Shown here in pieces: positions 62,437 through 64,000 of a stretch of DNA of 64,000 bases. Numbering within the stretch: position 1 is the first letter of the stretch; each line of letters opens with the position of its first letter. The translations under genes and the position numbers were made by a program. Below the pieces are notes generated by a model. The model was not told the origin of the DNA. It saw only the letters and a program-made list of their open reading frames with translations, and did not search any database. Source of the stretch: Jaapia argillacea MUCL 33604 (lineage: Eukaryota; Basidiomycota; Agaricomycetes; Jaapiales; Jaapiaceae); contig KL197711.1 of NCBI GenBank assembly GCA_000697665.1, positions 1,634,034 to 1,698,033 of the forward strand. Direction: 5' to 3'.

Positions 62437-63162
62437 GCCGACCTCGTAACCCTGTTGTTACATGGACTCTCCGATACCCTGCTAATCACTGCTATTCGAT
62501 GATTAATGACGATGAGGGATCCCCCTACAGCTACGGTGATAGATTTGCGTGGCGTCCAATCGTTGCACAAACAACATTTCTGGAAATTTTGACTTTGGCC
62601 GTCGTCCGCGAGACTACTGGATCGTTGGCGACGCAGATCTCGACAGCCCATGAATTTCACAAAAAATATGGATGCCTCACCAGTCTGCTCACACGCGGGT
62701 AATTCATTGGGACCATCAAGAGACTGCTGATCAAAGAGACATCCTGGAGACGATGCGTGGGGGGTGGCAGATACAGTGCTTAGAGACCTTCGTGAGCTTT
62801 CTGCCGTAAGTTGATGGTGGCCGCGGTGCTGCTGCAGTGGTAGTCTCGATACCAAACTCTCTGATACGAGGAGGTAGAATCAGCACGCATTCCACCCTCA
62901 TTGACGTGTGTTCTTGCTTTTCCGCTCTCTCGTCCTTCCTGCACGCGTACATAGCATCTCATACACTTGCGTGCTTCGTAGAGATCGGGTTCGAGTTGGG
63001 TTCGAGTCTAATGCAGTGGGGTGCAGCTATGGTTCTGAGGGACCAACTTTCCAAGAGCGGAAGCGGAAGCAAAAAGCCACGAAGATATCGATCGTCCGTG
63101 TCACGCAAATGTGTGAACACCGTCACAGCAAATTGGATTTCGGGAGCCCTCAATTGACTCCC
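62437..63162. other. intergenic between the BTB genes
   Basis: About 730 bp. Nothing here is recognisable as a gene. Confidence 0.5.
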
Positions 63163-64000
63163 ATGTCTGTCGTCTACGTCTCCAATCTCCATAAACAAGA
63201 CTCTGAGATGGACCGAGATCACGGGACAAGTCGGAAACGTCCCCGTTTGGACGATGAGGATGTTGTCGATTATCTTCATCACAACGAAGAGGAGCTCGAT
63301 CATCCTGTGATTAAGGAGCCTGGGGTAATTAGGGATGATACCTATTATATGTCGGACGGAAGCTGCATCCTTCGAGTGGAGAACACTCTATTCAATGTAT
63401 GTGGCACGCGGAATTACTTCGAATCCGCCACCTGACGTTCACTGAGCTTCGTAGGTTCACCGGACCATCCTCTCGAGGGACTCATCATCCTTCGGGTCGA
63501 TGTTCACCTTCCCCCAAGGCGATAATCAGGAAGAAGGGATGTCCGATGACAACCCAATCATCCTGATTGGAGATGCCGTTTCCGAGTTCAAGAACTTCTT
63601 GTGGGCCCTCTACGCATTGTGAGGCGATCTCATCCATATAACCTCGTATTTCATGCTTCTTCAATTTTTGATTGTTATGCTGATAAACAACTCGTAGGCC
63701 TCCAGAACTGATGATTGTTCACACCCCCCAAGCAAATCTCCCCAGACTCATCGATATCGCTCGCGTGGCCAACAAGTATTCCTACAAGTCGGTGGAAACG
63801 TGGTCTCTGGATGCGATCCAAGAATTCGTCAATCGCAAGCCCTCACCGATCCTTGCCCAGTTCACTAATGGCGCATCTGTCTCCTCCGGTCACGATGTTA
63901 CCAATTTCAAGCAAGCAAGTGAACAAATCACTCGCTTGATCACGTTGGCTCAGCTGTGTAACCATGAACGGTTGTTGACGACGATGATTTTACTACTGCG
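63163..64000 (+). CDS. BTB/POZ-domain protein (copy 2), cut by the window edge
   Basis: Start MSVVYVSNLHKQDSEMDRDH (a second in-frame Met at 63208 is possible). A basic nuclear-type signal (RKRPRLDDED) is followed by the BTB fold: TYYMSDGSCILRVENTLFN, VHRTILSRDSSSFGSMFTFP, NPIILIGDAVSEFKNFLWAL, PPELMIVHTPQANLPRLIDI, ARVANKYSYKSVETWSLDAI, LAQLCNHERLLTTMI. Intron positions match the neighbour at 61190, so the two are tandem duplicates. The 3' end lies outside the window. Confidence 0.85.

Overview
The window is nuclear DNA of a filamentous basidiomycete, most likely an Agaricomycete. The genes are dense and cut by many short introns (about 48-75 nt, GT-AG, often GTGAGT/GTACGT donors). The gene set fits as well: a fused EgtD-EgtB ergothioneine enzyme, a GNAT-ankyrin fusion, several LRR-type F-box proteins and BTB proteins, and a GH15-CBM20 glucoamylase. 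No species can be named from the sequence.

Layout. 1-2610: left-truncated Ty1/copia retrotransposon on the minus strand, with one LTR visible. 2899-3006: intron-containing tRNA-Lys(UUU). 3927-8676: secreted glucoamylase (+) facing a sugar transporter (-), a plausible starch-use pair. 9525-14310: SMC6 (+). 14628-16501: branched-chain 2-oxoacid dehydrogenase E1 alpha (-), with a 9-nt microexon. 17036-18723: single-pass membrane protein of unknown function. 19937-20260: small basic protein. 20529-22210: F-box protein (-). 23266-24463: Mit_KHE1-type mitochondrial protein (-). 24675-25137: small unknown gene (+). 25854-27039: PhyH-family dioxygenase (+). 27592-29855 and 33078-35297: duplicated PHO84-type phosphate transporters (+), with a gelsolin-type actin-binding gene (-) between them. 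35458-38777: Egt1 (-). 38778-42588: 3.8 kb without a convincing protein gene, holding a threefold tandem array of an exon-intron-like unit. 42589-44296: DHHC palmitoyltransferase (-). 44613-45833: F-box protein (+). 46088-47349: thioesterase-like hotdog protein (+). 47641-50009: GNAT-ankyrin fusion (-). 51244-52843: pepsin-type aspartic protease (-). 53873-55790: F-box protein (-). 56042-60906: three tandem aldo-keto reductases (+), each ending in a hydrophobic tail. 61190-62436 and 63163 to the right edge: two related BTB proteins (+).

How the genes relate. The clearest functional neighbourhood is the glucoamylase/sugar transporter pair, since CreA/Mig1-like motifs lie upstream of both. Most other neighbours look like ordinary housekeeping or lineage-expanded genes. 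Local duplication has shaped the right half: phosphate transporters x2, aldo-keto reductases x3, BTB x2, and the noncoding exon-intron unit x3. Gene models were spliced by eye. Where exon coordinates are given, the splice sites keep the frame and, where I summed them, total a multiple of three. No homology search was possible.
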